Assembly: GCF_030296835.1 (NCBI RefSeq)
Contig: NZ_AP027923.1
Location: 738,571 to 802,570, forward strand
Source: Pseudoalteromonas sp. MM1
GTDB lineage: Bacteria > Pseudomonadota > Gammaproteobacteria > Enterobacterales > Alteromonadaceae
Direction: 5' to 3'
DNA: 64,000 nt
In this document: positions 48,309-58,168 of the stretch, in pieces
Numbering within the stretch: the stretch's first letter is position 1
Layout of the letters: each line of letters opens with the position of its first letter
Made by a program: the position numbers and the translations under genes
Notes under the pieces: generated by a model
Database searches by the model: none
What the model was told of the DNA's origin: nothing
Seen by the model: only the letters and a program-made list of their open reading frames with translations

Positions 48309-49217
48309 ATGGAATTAAGTATAAAAGACTTTGATTTTCTAGATAGTTTTGATCATTTAGGGGAGTATTTCTTGGATGAAAATAAGAAAAATAAGCTTGA
48401 TTTATTTTCACTTAGAATTAATGCTAATGATTTTGATTATGAAAAATTACAAGCAAATCTTTTAGAACCTTTAATAGATTTTTCACTCTCAAGAGCTGTT
48501 AAAAATGAGTATCAAAATAAACCAGCCAAATTGAGTAGAGAGGCTCGTAGTAAATTTATAAATTATATTAACAATAAAGGTGAATTGGGAGAGCTGTTGT
48601 TGTACAGCTTTTTAGAGTCTCATTTAAAAGCACCTAAAATATTGTCTAAATTAGAATTAAAAACTTCAACGAGCCATTATGTCAATGGGGCAGATGGAGT
48701 ACATTTTCTAAAATTAAAAAATGGTGATTATCAAATTATTTTTGGTGAATCAAAAACTGAAGCGGGAATTGTTAAAGGCATTACTGAAGCTTTTAAATCA
48801 ATTTACCACTTTAAAAATGAGATAAATGAAAAGGGAAATAAAAAAAGTGGGTTGCCTTATGAACGGTCTCTAATTTCTCGCCAACTAGGTAACGAAACAT
48901 TCTCCGAAGATGAAAAGAAATTTATCAAATCAATAATTTATCCATCGCGAAATGAAAGTTTCTATGTAGATGATGCTTTTGGTATTTTCATTGGTTATGA
49001 AATGAAAATTGATGATATTGACAAAAAATTACCAAACTCAGAATTCAGAAATAAGATTAAGTTGCAAATAATAAAAGAAGTTAAAAGTCGATTCGATCAT
49101 ATTTCAAATAAAATTGAAGAATATAATCTTTTTGGACATAATTTTTATATTTATTTCTTACCAATAACTAATTTAAATGAAAGTAGGCTCCAGATTCAGC
49201 AGGAGATTACCAAATGA
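48309..49217 (+). CDS. hamA: Hachiman nuclease HamA (DUF1837)
   Basis: A 302-residue DUF1837 protein, the nuclease of the Hachiman anti-phage system. Active-site-type residues: GELGE at 91-95, Asp129 in GADGVHFL and Glu147-x-Lys149 in FGESKTEAG, a PD-(D/E)XK-like arrangement. In the characterised system HamA is held inactive by HamB and degrades DNA when HamB senses damaged phage DNA (known for other Hachiman systems, inferred here). The coding sequence is far more AT-rich than its neighbours. Its 3' end overlaps hamB by 4 nt. The upstream 90 bp has no recognised promoter. Confidence 0.93.
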   Translation: MELSIKDFDFLDSFDHLGEYFLDENKKNKLDLFSLRINANDFDYEKLQANLLEPLIDFSLSRAVKNEYQNKPAKLSREARSKFINYINNKGELGELLLYSFLESHLKAPKILSKLELKTSTSHYVNGADGVHFLKLKNGDYQIIFGESKTEAGIVKGITEAFKSIYHFKNEINEKGNKKSGLPYERSLISRQLGNETFSEDEKKFIKSIIYPSRNESFYVDDAFGIFIGYEMKIDDIDKKLPNSEFRNKIKLQIIKEVKSRFDHISNKIEEYNLFGHNFYIYFLPITNLNESRLQIQQEITK

Positions 49218-51772
49218 ACTTTTTAGAATCATTATCTAAAGAATGCCTAGAGGATGAATATTTCATTTATTTATTAGAAAAGGCAGAAATAATTAATGGG
49301 GAAAGCTTTTTCTCAATCGAAAATAGCACGCTTTCAGAAAAAGAATTCAGTGATCTATTAAGATTTTCAGATATTTTATCTAATTCAAAAAGTTCAGACG
49401 CATTAAATAAATCTTTTAAAATTATAAGTATTTTAATTGAAAGGTATAAGGGAAAAGATTACTTTTTAAGCTTTGCTAAGTCAATTCTTATAAAAATTGG
49501 TAACTTTCCTGCGATAAAGTTTCTTGAAGATAAGTATGAGTTTCAATGTGGTATGCCTATGGAAAGGTTTATTTCCAAAACTATCAAAGAAGATTATCAA
49601 CGAATTCCTAATACAGACTTAACCTTTACTGATTCTCAGTTTGAAATATTTGAAAGGCTTAAGAACAGTAATCATTTTAGTTTTTCAGGACCAACCTCAT
49701 TAGGGAAATCATTTGTTATAAGCTCTTTCATCCGATTCCTAATTAGTGAGCATAAGGAAACTGACAACATAGTTGTATTAGTACCAACTAGGGCTTTAAT
49801 TAATCAAACAGTTAACCAACTGAAGTCTGAGTTCAAAGACGTAAAAAGCTATAAAGTTTTAGCTTATCCGAAAGTTCCCACATCATTCAAAGCCGCTGAT
49901 GCAAGATTTATTTTTGTTTTTACGCCCGAGAGGTTGCTGGCTTATTTGAGTGATCACAGTAACCCAAAACTTGATTACCTATTCGTAGATGAGGCTCATA
50001 AAATAATCTCAATCAGAGACTCTAGAAGCCCTCTTTATTATCACGCTATTTTGCAAGCAGAAAAGAAAAGTGTAAAGCTGTTCTTCGCCTCACCAAACAT
50101 TCCTAACCCAGAAGTGTTTTTAAAAATTTTTGAAAAAAGTAACGATGAAGCCTTAAGTATAAACAATTCCCCCGTATCGCAGAGCCGATATTTTATGGAT
50201 TTTGTAAATAAGGAATGCACATTATTCACCGAACAAGGTAATGATATAAAAATACCGTTGGATTTTTATGAAAAAGATTTTTTTTATTGGCTTATTAAGT
50301 TATCAAATAAAGATAAAAGTATTATTTATTGTAACTCTAAAAGAGATACTATAGATTTTGCATTAGAGTTTTCAAAAAAATTACCACCAAAAAAGAATGA
50401 AAGTTTAAACGAACTAATTTCAATAGTTCAAGATAATCTGCATGCCGACTATTTTTTGATTGATTGTCTAAAAAAAGGTGTTGGTTTTCACTTCGGCAAT
50501 TTACCTCAAGACATAAGGGAAAAAGTAGAGATACTTTTTGCAAAAGGTGATGGTATTGATTATTTATTCTGTACATCAACCTTATTAGAAGGTGTTAACT
50601 TACCAGCTAAAAATATTTTTATTCTAAGTAATGCTATAGGTTTAACCAAGTTCACTGATATTGATTTTTGGAACCTAGCAGGTCGCGCAGGTAGAATGAC
50701 AAAAGAATTATCAGGAAATATCATTTGCGCAAGAATTAAAGTAAAGAACAATCGCTGGAATGAACCTGAAAAAGATTTAAATGTCGTTAGAAATAAAGCC
50801 ACGAAATCAATCGATTCAATTCTTTCAAGTGGGAAAGGTAACTTTTATAAAAACTTAGAGCGGTCAATAAAAGGTGAACCTTTTACTAATAAGTCAGCAT
50901 CATATAACGAAATAAATATTTGGAATCATTATGCAAATATTGCCCAAATACACGAAGTTCTGAACTATGACTCAACGTTAAAAAGTAATTTTATAAAGAG
51001 AGTTGCCTCTGCTAAAGAAACTTTAGAAAAAAGCACAAAGAAAAATATTGTTCCTGAGCGAATTCTTTCATTCTCCTCAATGATAAAGCCTAAATATCAG
51101 AATGATTTTTTAATGCGTCATTATGAAGATAGTTTAGTTTTAAATGCAGATATCGATTATGAAAATTGTCTTGAAGCCTTAAATACGCTTTACCAAATCT
51201 ATGACTGGGAGCATGAGGAGTCTCATGGACGACGTCCAATATGCAGAACAAAGGATAGTTTAAAGTACTATGCAGTTTTATTATCAAGTTGGATGACTTC
51301 TACACCATTAAATCTAATGGTATTAAACTCATTAAAACATTTTGATAAAAAAGGAGAAATTTGGGACGAATCATCGAGATGCTTAATACCATTCAAACGA
51401 CAAGATAAGACCCATATAAATATGGTTATTAATGAATTAATAACTGATATAGACCATATAGTTAGATTTAAATTAAAAAACTATTTCGATAATTATTTCC
51501 TATTACTTACAGAGAAATTGGGGGAGAATTATGCTGGTGAAAATTGGGCTGAATTTCTTGAATATGGCACTAATGATCGTAGAGTAATGGAGTTACAAAA
51601 TATTGGTTTTTCAAGGCACTTATCGTTATTTTTGTTAGACAAGTACAGTAATCACTTGAGCTTCAGAGGAAATGATTTAATTAAACTCGATATTAAAGCT
51701 ATTGCTTCATCTTTGGTCGGTAAAAATGCAGAGTATGAGGAGTTTGCTGAAGTACTTTCCTTGGAGCCTTAA
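49214..51772 (+). CDS. hamB: Hachiman helicase HamB
   Basis: An 852-residue Ski2-like SF2 helicase, partner of HamA. Walker A GPTSLGKS is at residues 159-166, VPTRALINQTV is motif Ia, and DEAH is at 259-262. STLLEGVNLPAKNIFI and NLAGRAGRMTKE are motifs V and VI. A long C-terminal helical region follows. The N-terminal ~130 residues precede the helicase core as in other HamB proteins. ATGA overlap with hamA indicates coupled translation. Very AT-rich, like hamA, so the pair probably arrived together by transfer. Confidence 0.93.
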   Translation: MNFLESLSKECLEDEYFIYLLEKAEIINGESFFSIENSTLSEKEFSDLLRFSDILSNSKSSDALNKSFKIISILIERYKGKDYFLSFAKSILIKIGNFPAIKFLEDKYEFQCGMPMERFISKTIKEDYQRIPNTDLTFTDSQFEIFERLKNSNHFSFSGPTSLGKSFVISSFIRFLISEHKETDNIVVLVPTRALINQTVNQLKSEFKDVKSYKVLAYPKVPTSFKAADARFIFVFTPERLLAYLSDHSNPKLDYLFVDEAHKIISIRDSRSPLYYHAILQAEKKSVKLFFASPNIPNPEVFLKIFEKSNDEALSINNSPVSQSRYFMDFVNKECTLFTEQGNDIKIPLDFYEKDFFYWLIKLSNKDKSIIYCNSKRDTIDFALEFSKKLPPKKNESLNELISIVQDNLHADYFLIDCLKKGVGFHFGNLPQDIREKVEILFAKGDGIDYLFCTSTLLEGVNLPAKNIFILSNAIGLTKFTDIDFWNLAGRAGRMTKELSGNIICARIKVKNNRWNEPEKDLNVVRNKATKSIDSILSSGKGNFYKNLERSIKGEPFTNKSASYNEINIWNHYANIAQIHEVLNYDSTLKSNFIKRVASAKETLEKSTKKNIVPERILSFSSMIKPKYQNDFLMRHYEDSLVLNADIDYENCLEALNTLYQIYDWEHEESHGRRPICRTKDSLKYYAVLLSSWMTSTPLNLMVLNSLKHFDKKGEIWDESSRCLIPFKRQDKTHINMVINELITDIDHIVRFKLKNYFDNYFLLLTEKLGENYAGENWAEFLEYGTNDRRVMELQNIGFSRHLSLFLLDKYSNHLSFRGNDLIKLDIKAIASSLVGKNAEYEEFAEVLSLEP

Positions 51773-51963
51773 AGATAAAAATGCTCATCTTTTAAAATCA
51801 TTGCAAGGTCTTTCTGAATTATGCTGATTGTTTACTCGTGATACTGCCTAGCTGAGGGTAGGTTTTGATTTGAGGTCGGTTAATTAGTTATGGTATTTTT
51901 TATGGTCTGACTAGTTACATAATGTATTTGAACATAAAAAGATGTAAATTATTTAGTTCTTAA

Positions 51964-52608
51964 TTATGACTCGAATAAGGCAGTATGCTTTTTCATTTGT
52001 TCATTTGTAAAACATGGTCTAATTAATTGTAAGTCGTCATTTGACATTGAGTAAATAGAATATTTATTGTCGTCAGAACGTAGGCTTATTTTGTAATTTT
52101 TGGGGTCATAACTTATGTTTGATGAATCTAAAAGTTTAAATAAGTTGAGTAACTCAATTGGCGTAAAAGCTGATTGCAGTTTGTAATTTCTAACGGTTCG
52201 TTCAATGAACAGCCGTTCGTCACTATTCCTGTCTCTTGCTTTCCAGAGCTTGCGTAACGGATCTAGCATTTTATCTTCTAAGGCTTTTTTTAGCATACGA
52301 TTTAGTTCTTTACTACGTGATGACTTATCGATAAGACGATTTCCATCTTCATCAAAAACACCAATTTCTTGAAAGCGTAATATGCAACTAGAGCCAACCC
52401 ATAGAGAACTTTTTTTAATTTCATTCAGTATCTCAAAATGATAGCGTAATTCTGGGTGTTCACAGAGTTCACAATCTACAGATGCATCTCCATAGTCTTG
52501 AACTTCACCTGTAAAAGCCCATTCTTTTAAAGCTTCTATAAACTCATCAGCTAAACTTAATGGAATAAGGTTTAGTTTTGACTTTTCTAGCCATGGGTTC
52601 GTTCTCAT
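51964..52608 (-). CDS. cysteine-motif (zinc-binding-like) hypothetical protein
   Basis: A 214-residue soluble protein, not recognised by name. Near residue 45 it has CELCEHPELRYHFEILN, then LWVGSSCILRF. This resembles the CxxCgh-iRY...h...l.VGxxC pattern of small zinc-binding domains seen in phage and accessory proteins. The rest is helical and charged. The ATG follows AAGGAATTT. It lies 34 bp downstream of the PLD-helicase gene on the same strand and probably belongs to its operon. A single candidate zinc site and the context are the only clues to function. Confidence 0.75.
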   Translation of the reverse strand: MRTNPWLEKSKLNLIPLSLADEFIEALKEWAFTGEVQDYGDASVDCELCEHPELRYHFEILNEIKKSSLWVGSSCILRFQEIGVFDEDGNRLIDKSSRSKELNRMLKKALEDKMLDPLRKLWKARDRNSDERLFIERTVRNYKLQSAFTPIELLNLFKLLDSSNISYDPKNYKISLRSDDNKYSIYSMSNDDLQLIRPCFTNEQMKKHTALFES

Positions 52609-52642
52609 TTTAAATTCCTTTTATTGCATTAAAAACAATTTA

Positions 52643-55600
52643 TCAACCAACCGCCAATTTTCCAGCCTCATGCCACATTTCACTTGGCATGGGGTTGGTT
52701 AATTCCCACGTTATATTCATCGGTTGGCTGCCATTGTGGCTTTGGTACTTAACTTCGCCGTAGTTTACAAACCCCATAGTTCGGCCGTTTTCATCTTTGC
52801 CTTGTTCGCGCACAAATAACAGGATAGTTTTGCCTGTTTGTTGGTGTTCAATATAACTAAGGCCGCGGCCGTGTTCTGGGCGGGCGCTGTTTTGCGTTTG
52901 CCAGTGGAACAGGGTGGGGCTGATTGCGTAGTCATGATAGAGCGTGGTGGGCGAGTAGGTTTTTTCGCATTTGTTAAGTGTTACAAATAAAAGCTCTAAA
53001 TTTTGGCTTTTAAATTCTAAAACGCCTTCGCGGGCGGTCGATTTTTTATCAAATGAGTGTGCGCCAAAAGCTGCAAGTATTTGTTGTCGCGTGTAGCGGC
53101 TATGTAATTTTATTGCGTGATTAGGTAAGCACGCTAAATCACTTTCTTGCTGGTGAATACGGTTTATTAATAGCGTAATTACTTGAGCAAGTTCGTGCTG
53201 AAGCTCTTTGTGTTTAAGTGCTTGTAAGCTTTGTTCGAGCGTTTTAAAGCCTAAACTTGTGCCAGTGGTATCCCAAAAGTTGTAATGCACCATAAGCGCG
53301 TACTGTTGGTTTTGTGGTGTTGGGGTAAAGCTAAAGTCGTTATTACATAAGTCACGTAAAAAGCATAGGTAACTGAGCGAGTCGCAGCCGAGTAATTGGG
53401 CGTTGATTGCGCGGTAATACGCGGCATAAATATCGGCCTGCTCTGTTGGTATTTCATCGCCTTTTAACCAGCGCCAGCCGCCGAGTTTTTTATCTTTTGG
53501 TTTGTATATATCTTCAAGCGTGACTTGTGGGTTTATGCGTAAAAAATTACTGAGCGTTAGCGCGTCATTAGTATGTTGCGAATAGCTATTTATCAGCTGT
53601 TGCAAACGGCGCTTGGTGTTTATGGCTTGCTGAATATTTTTTAATATTGTTTGTTGAGTGCGTTTTTGTAGCTCTATACGGCAACCCAGCGGCAAATGTG
53701 GGAAGTTGTTTTCAATCTCGGTTTTTATTGGTTGGTTACTTTTACCAATTAGCGCGCGGAATTTACTGGCAAAGTCGTATTCTGGGCGGGCGTTGCCTAC
53801 AAAATCGAGTACGGTGCAGCACTGTTTCTGGCTGTTATCGGGTAAACGCAAACCACGACCTAGTTGCTGTAAAAACAGCGTTAGGCTTTCGGTTGGGCGT
53901 AAAAATAACAAAGTATCTACTTCTGGAATATCGACACCTTCGTTAAAAATATCAACCACGCAAAGTATTTGTATTTCGCCTTGTCGCAGTGCTTGTTGTT
54001 TGGCCGCGCGCTCATTGGTGTTTTTACTGGTCAGTACATCGGCGTTTATGCCTGCTAAGTTAAACTTTTTAGCCATAAATTCAGCGTGTTTTTGGCTTAC
54101 GCAAAACGCGAGGGCTTTTATTGTGCGAACATTGGTTACGATATCAGCAAGGCTCGATATAATTTTGTTAGCGCGGCTGTTCTCCCCTGTATAAAGGTTA
54201 CTTAGCTCGCTTATATCGTAGCGGCCGCCGCGCCATGTTATTTGGCTTAGGTCGGTGTCATCATCTAATCCAAAGTATTGAAATGGGCATAAATGGCGCT
54301 GATTTATTGCTTCTGGCAAGCGTATTTCGGCGGCTATCACACCGCAAAAGTCATCGAGTATATTTGCGCCATCTTGGCGCTCTGGTGTAGCGGTTAGGCC
54401 AAGTAATATTGCGGGCGTAAAGTGATTTAATATAGCGCGATAACTTGCAGCGCTTACGTGATGTACTTCGTCTATTACTATGTAGTCGTAGTAATCGTGG
54501 GTTAAATTGAGCGATTCAATTTGGCTGTTTAATGTTTGAATTGATGCAAATAATTGGTTAAAGCGCTGTGGTTTGTAGTTACCTACCCACAGCTCACCAA
54601 AGTCGTTATTTTTAAGCACGCCACGATAAGCGCTCTGCGCTTGTTTTAGTATTTCTTCACGGTGGGCTACAAACAAAAAGTGTGCGTTTGGATTTTTATC
54701 GTAAACGGTTTTAAAGTCGAACGCCGATATGATTGTTTTACCCGTGCCCGTTGCAGCAACCACTAAATTTTTAAAGCGATTATGCACGCTGCGCTCAACG
54801 CTTAGTTTTTCTAAAATGGCGAGCTGATGTGTTTTTGGTGTTATATCAAAATAAAACTGGCTGCTTGCTTGGCCAACACCGCGTTGCTCGTTAAGTGAAT
54901 TAATGAGCTTTTCTTTACATTCAGCTTTGCCAGTAAACAACTCGAAATCTGGCGATTGCCAATAGGTTTCAAAGGTACTTTTGGTTTTGGCTATGATGTG
55001 CGGTATTTCTTGGGCGGTAATTTTTAAGTTCCACTCAAGGCCGCTGGTAAGCGCCGAATGCGATAAATTAGACGAGCCAATATAACCGGTATGAAAACCT
55101 GTATTACGCATAAACAAGTATGACTTTGCGTGTAGGCGTTCTTGCTGGTTGTTGTAGCTTAGCTTTACCTCTGTATTTGGTAGGTTGGCTAAAAAGTCAA
55201 CTGCTTTAGCATCCGTTGCACCCATATACGAGGTGGTAATTACTTTGAGTTTATTGCCGCTTTTGGTAAACGCTTCAAGCTCATTTTTAAAAATGCGCAG
55301 CCCCGTCCATTTTATAAATGAGACCAGCCAGTAAATAGTGTCGGACGATTTAATCTCGCGTTTTAGTTCGGTTTCTAGCGATATGCCCGCATTAGCACCG
55401 CTAAATAACTCGCTTTGTGTAAGCCCTGTGAGTGGAAATATATCACTTGAGTAATCTTTAAGGTTGGCTGCAATGGGGTTTTGGGTATTAAACAACGCGG
55501 TAAGTATTCGGCCTTGGCTGTCGATAAGGTTTTCGTTAATTAGCTCATCATCACGAATATGCTCTTTAAGCCAAAGTACAAGGCTGTTGGCTAGGTCAAT

Positions 55601-55795
55601 TTGTTCTTCTAAGCGCTTTTTTGAATTAGGGATCGCATTAATAGCATGCTCAACAAGCTTACCTAAAAAGCGTGAAAGCCATGTTGCCGCTTCGGCCGTT
55701 TCAAGCTGGCGTTCGCCAACATAAAATTGATCACGATTTAAGTTTTGCTCAATTACTTGCGTAATTAACTGCTCGTAAATACCAATTTGCTGCAT
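52643..55795 (-). CDS. PLD nuclease-SF2 helicase with DUF3427
   Basis: A 1050-residue protein. An N-terminal helical part leads into a PLD nuclease domain (RLHAKSYLF...IGSSNLSHSAL). The helicase core has AATGTGKT (Lys353), VIDEVHHVSAASYR, LGLTATPERQDG and LQQLGRGLR. The C-terminal ~400 residues are the DUF3427 region, ending AGKLAVG. The core aligns with the gene at 44879-47830, but this one lacks the S24-like tail and has a longer N-terminus. The ATG at 55795 is preferred over the GTG at 55804 because GGGAG sits just before it. Proteins of this architecture are linked to phage defence or DNA repair; its activity here is unproven. Confidence 0.88.
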   Translation of the reverse strand: MQQIGIYEQLITQVIEQNLNRDQFYVGERQLETAEAATWLSRFLGKLVEHAINAIPNSKKRLEEQIDLANSLVLWLKEHIRDDELINENLIDSQGRILTALFNTQNPIAANLKDYSSDIFPLTGLTQSELFSGANAGISLETELKREIKSSDTIYWLVSFIKWTGLRIFKNELEAFTKSGNKLKVITTSYMGATDAKAVDFLANLPNTEVKLSYNNQQERLHAKSYLFMRNTGFHTGYIGSSNLSHSALTSGLEWNLKITAQEIPHIIAKTKSTFETYWQSPDFELFTGKAECKEKLINSLNEQRGVGQASSQFYFDITPKTHQLAILEKLSVERSVHNRFKNLVVAATGTGKTIISAFDFKTVYDKNPNAHFLFVAHREEILKQAQSAYRGVLKNNDFGELWVGNYKPQRFNQLFASIQTLNSQIESLNLTHDYYDYIVIDEVHHVSAASYRAILNHFTPAILLGLTATPERQDGANILDDFCGVIAAEIRLPEAINQRHLCPFQYFGLDDDTDLSQITWRGGRYDISELSNLYTGENSRANKIISSLADIVTNVRTIKALAFCVSQKHAEFMAKKFNLAGINADVLTSKNTNERAAKQQALRQGEIQILCVVDIFNEGVDIPEVDTLLFLRPTESLTLFLQQLGRGLRLPDNSQKQCCTVLDFVGNARPEYDFASKFRALIGKSNQPIKTEIENNFPHLPLGCRIELQKRTQQTILKNIQQAINTKRRLQQLINSYSQHTNDALTLSNFLRINPQVTLEDIYKPKDKKLGGWRWLKGDEIPTEQADIYAAYYRAINAQLLGCDSLSYLCFLRDLCNNDFSFTPTPQNQQYALMVHYNFWDTTGTSLGFKTLEQSLQALKHKELQHELAQVITLLINRIHQQESDLACLPNHAIKLHSRYTRQQILAAFGAHSFDKKSTAREGVLEFKSQNLELLFVTLNKCEKTYSPTTLYHDYAISPTLFHWQTQNSARPEHGRGLSYIEHQQTGKTILLFVREQGKDENGRTMGFVNYGEVKYQSHNGSQPMNITWELTNPMPSEMWHEAGKLAVG

Positions 55796-55839
55796 TAAAA
55801 CCACTCCCTGTTAGCGAGTAGTTAGTTTACTTAAATACG

Positions 55840-56170
55840 GTACAGCTACAAGTAATAATCGACTAAGTTACTAGTAATTAAGTACAAACGTGTGAGTTAA
55901 GTATTAGCCGAGAGAACAATTAAAGGACGATGCTAAGAAATTATCCCCTTCAACTTCACCTGAAAACACATAATTAATGAGTAATTACCTCACATGGATG
56001 TGAGAAAAGCGATGCTTGCACATGGATGTGCTTTCATCGCGTTTACGTTCATATTAATTTTGTGTTTAAAGATAAGTGAAGTTGTGGGGCGCCGTGGGGT
56101 TCCAAGGGGCGGTCGGCGGTATCCGCCCCTTGGTTGCCGCCAGCAATCTGGCAATAATCGAATAAAGCTT
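55840..56170 (-). repeat. hairpin repeat HR, copy 2 with flanking arm
   Basis: The stem CCAAGGGGCGG / CCGCCCCTTGG (56102-56112 and 56123-56133) sits in the GGCGCCGTGGGGTTCC...GGTTGCCGCC context. The preceding ~140 bp (TTACTAGTAATTA, GTGTTAGCCGAGAG-like, GATGCTAAGAAATTATCCCC, ACCTGAAAACACATAATTAATGAGTAATTAC) matches the flank of copy 3 near 56940. Fills the gap before the next gene. Confidence 0.75.
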
Positions 56171-56188
56171 GAAAGTTAGATGAAAAAG

Positions 56189-56887
56189 TTAAGCTTTTTT
56201 GTTATTGGCCTCTACTTCTAGTGATGCTCTCTGTTCAGCAATCTCATTAGCATCAATTAAAATTACTTTAAAAAATTCTAATTTATCTATTGTTTTTAAT
56301 ATGACTATAACACCGCCATATAGACCGAATAAAAAGGCAAGTGCATATATATAAATTGTACTCCCCTCATTTTTATCAAAAAAATTACTAAATGCGAAAT
56401 ATAAGGTTATGCAGTAGGGAATAATCCCTAGCTTTTCTATTGCACCAACTAAAAAACCTATTCTTCCTTTCGTTCTTTCAATATCGTAATTAAGTCTTCT
56501 AATTGATTGAGATAGTTCATAGCTCTGAAATGTTGAAAATTTATTTACAAGGCTTGCATGCAAGCTTATATCGTTCATTATTGGTTTAAAGAAGTCATAG
56601 CTGGGGTTTTTTAAGGCGATAAAAGTATTCATCATAAGTGTTATAAAAAGATAAATTACAGGGGTGATGAAAAATATCATTGCAGTATAAGGGTAAGTAT
56701 TTTCTAAAATGACAGAATAATCAATACTTGAAACAGAGGGGAATACTGCAAATATTATAAAGTAGAGGACTAAAAATTTAGCTAAAAATGATTTCCAGCT
56801 CTTAATATTCAAACTACCGAAGAAGTTGCTCTTTAGGTGATCTTGCGATTTTAAAACATCTTCTAACTCATTAAATACTTTTTGCAT
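56189..56887 (-). CDS. multi-pass membrane protein, unknown
   Basis: A 232-residue protein with an N-terminal soluble stretch and hydrophobic segments near residues 33-52, 68-88 and 140-160 and around 180-200. No motif was recognised. It stands alone between two HR repeats and its role is unknown. Its position in a cassette-like island suggests an accessory or defence-linked membrane protein (for instance an abortive-infection effector), but nothing in the sequence proves that. Confidence 0.7.
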   Translation of the reverse strand: MQKVFNELEDVLKSQDHLKSNFFGSLNIKSWKSFLAKFLVLYFIIFAVFPSVSSIDYSVILENTYPYTAMIFFITPVIYLFITLMMNTFIALKNPSYDFFKPIMNDISLHASLVNKFSTFQSYELSQSIRRLNYDIERTKGRIGFLVGAIEKLGIIPYCITLYFAFSNFFDKNEGSTIYIYALAFLFGLYGGVIVILKTIDKLEFFKVILIDANEIAEQRASLEVEANNKKA

Positions 56888-57082
56888 GTATACAACTCCC
56901 TAGTTTGTAGTAGCTAGCTTAATGAAAATGGGTACAATAACAAGTGTTAATCACTAAGTTACTAGTAATTAGGTACAAACGTGTGATTTAAGTGTTAGCC
57001 GAGAGAGCAATCAAATGACGATGCTAAGAAATTATCCCCCTTCAATTTCACCTGAAAACACATAATTAATGAGTAATTACTT

Positions 57083-57557
57083 CGCATGGCGGAGTTTTGT
57101 TCCCGACAAATTCCAAGTACCTAAATCCATTTAGGCAATGCGAGTAAAGCGATGCTTACAAATGGGTGAAAAACGTAGTTCTGAACGAGAGGGTAGGGAT
57201 ACCCGAACTGGGCAGCGTACAGGGATGTGAAAGTTGTGTGTTCATCGTGTTTACGTTCATATCATTAATTTAAATTGAGGAGATAGTGTGATCCTCGGGG
57301 CGCCGAGAGATTCCAAAGAGAAGTCGGCGGCTACTTCTCTTTGGTTGCCATCGCCAACGCGATATAAGTAAATTATTTCAAAAGCTTCGTTTTTCGCGCG
57401 AGCAAGCTTCGCGCCTACGTCGAGTTTTAACAGAACACTTTGATATAACCTGTAGACGCGCAACTTGTTGGCGTTATAAAAGCAGGGCTTTTACGGTGTT
57501 AATATTATTAAGTAATGAGAAGCTGCGCTTCTAACGTGAGCAAGCTCGACGTCTACA
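57083..57557. repeat. 475-bp direct repeat, left copy
   Basis: Nearly identical to 58654-59128 (same 475-bp length, a handful of substitutions). It contains ACCTAAATCCATTTAGGC, the HR hairpin CCAAAGAGAAGT/ACTTCTCTTTGG (57313-57324 and 57333-57344) and a REPIN (57451-57557). The two copies flank the 151-aa gene and its HTH neighbour in direct orientation. The open frame at 57257-57463 is a product of the repeat and not a gene. Confidence 0.9.
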
Positions 57558-57712
57558 AGCCAAATTAACCATCGACCATTTAACTTGAGCCAACTCTGCG
57601 GTTAATTTTTCCTAAACGGTAAGTACTAATGAGGCAAAACAGGGCAATATTTAATGCACTGCAAACCTTAAATAGGTACACTTATTTGAGGTGTTATTTA
57701 AAGGAATGAATA

Positions 57713-58168
57713 ATGATTAAATGGATTTTAGTTTTGCTTAGTTTTATTTCAACGTACGCTTATGCAGGCGAGGCTTACACGCAAAGTAAGTGCGCAAGCA
57801 TAAAAAAGGAGCGTGAATCTATTCGCTCTCAATTTAGGCAAGGTTATAGCGTTAAAAAAGGTGAGCGATTAACGGCTCGCGATAAAGTGTTATTTAGCCA
57901 ATTGGCAAAGCACTGTAATAAACTTAGAAAGAGTAATCACTCATACCGTCCACATGCTTCACGTTCAGTAAATACCAACTGGTTACTTAATCAAAAGGTA
58001 TCAAACATGACTTTGCACAGTGCCAGCTATAAAAACAAAGCTAAGCTTGAGGCGTGGTCTAAATTTTATAAACTGCCTAAACGGTGTCGTAAAAAAGAAA
58101 TGGAAACAAGCGATTTTGTTTGGTCATTAAACTTACTCAAATTATGTAAAAATTTAATCGATGTTTAA
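57713..58168 (+). CDS. small secreted protein, copy 1
   Basis: A 151-residue protein with a signal peptide (MIKWILVLLSFISTYAYA) and a basic mature part. Four cysteines (in SKCASIKK, AKHCNK, KRCRKK and LKLCKN) may form disulfides. No family recognised. A near-identical copy with the same upstream region lies at the right edge (63589 onward). ATTTAAAGGAATG precedes the ATG. Its last 15 nt overlap the 3' end of the convergent HTH gene. It could be a secreted effector, inhibitor or lysozyme-inhibitor-like protein; not decidable. Confidence 0.8.
   Translation: MIKWILVLLSFISTYAYAGEAYTQSKCASIKKERESIRSQFRQGYSVKKGERLTARDKVLFSQLAKHCNKLRKSNHSYRPHASRSVNTNWLLNQKVSNMTLHSASYKNKAKLEAWSKFYKLPKRCRKKEMETSDFVWSLNLLKLCKNLIDV

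Noticed and set aside
51773..51963. Third component of Hachiman between hamB and the minus-strand gene
   Set aside because: No open frame with coding character; the gap is AT-rich non-coding sequence.
57257..57463. 68-aa gene (also 58828-59034, 47935-48240 and 55994-56179)
   Set aside because: These frames are translations of the HR/REPIN repeats in one orientation; they have no independent support.
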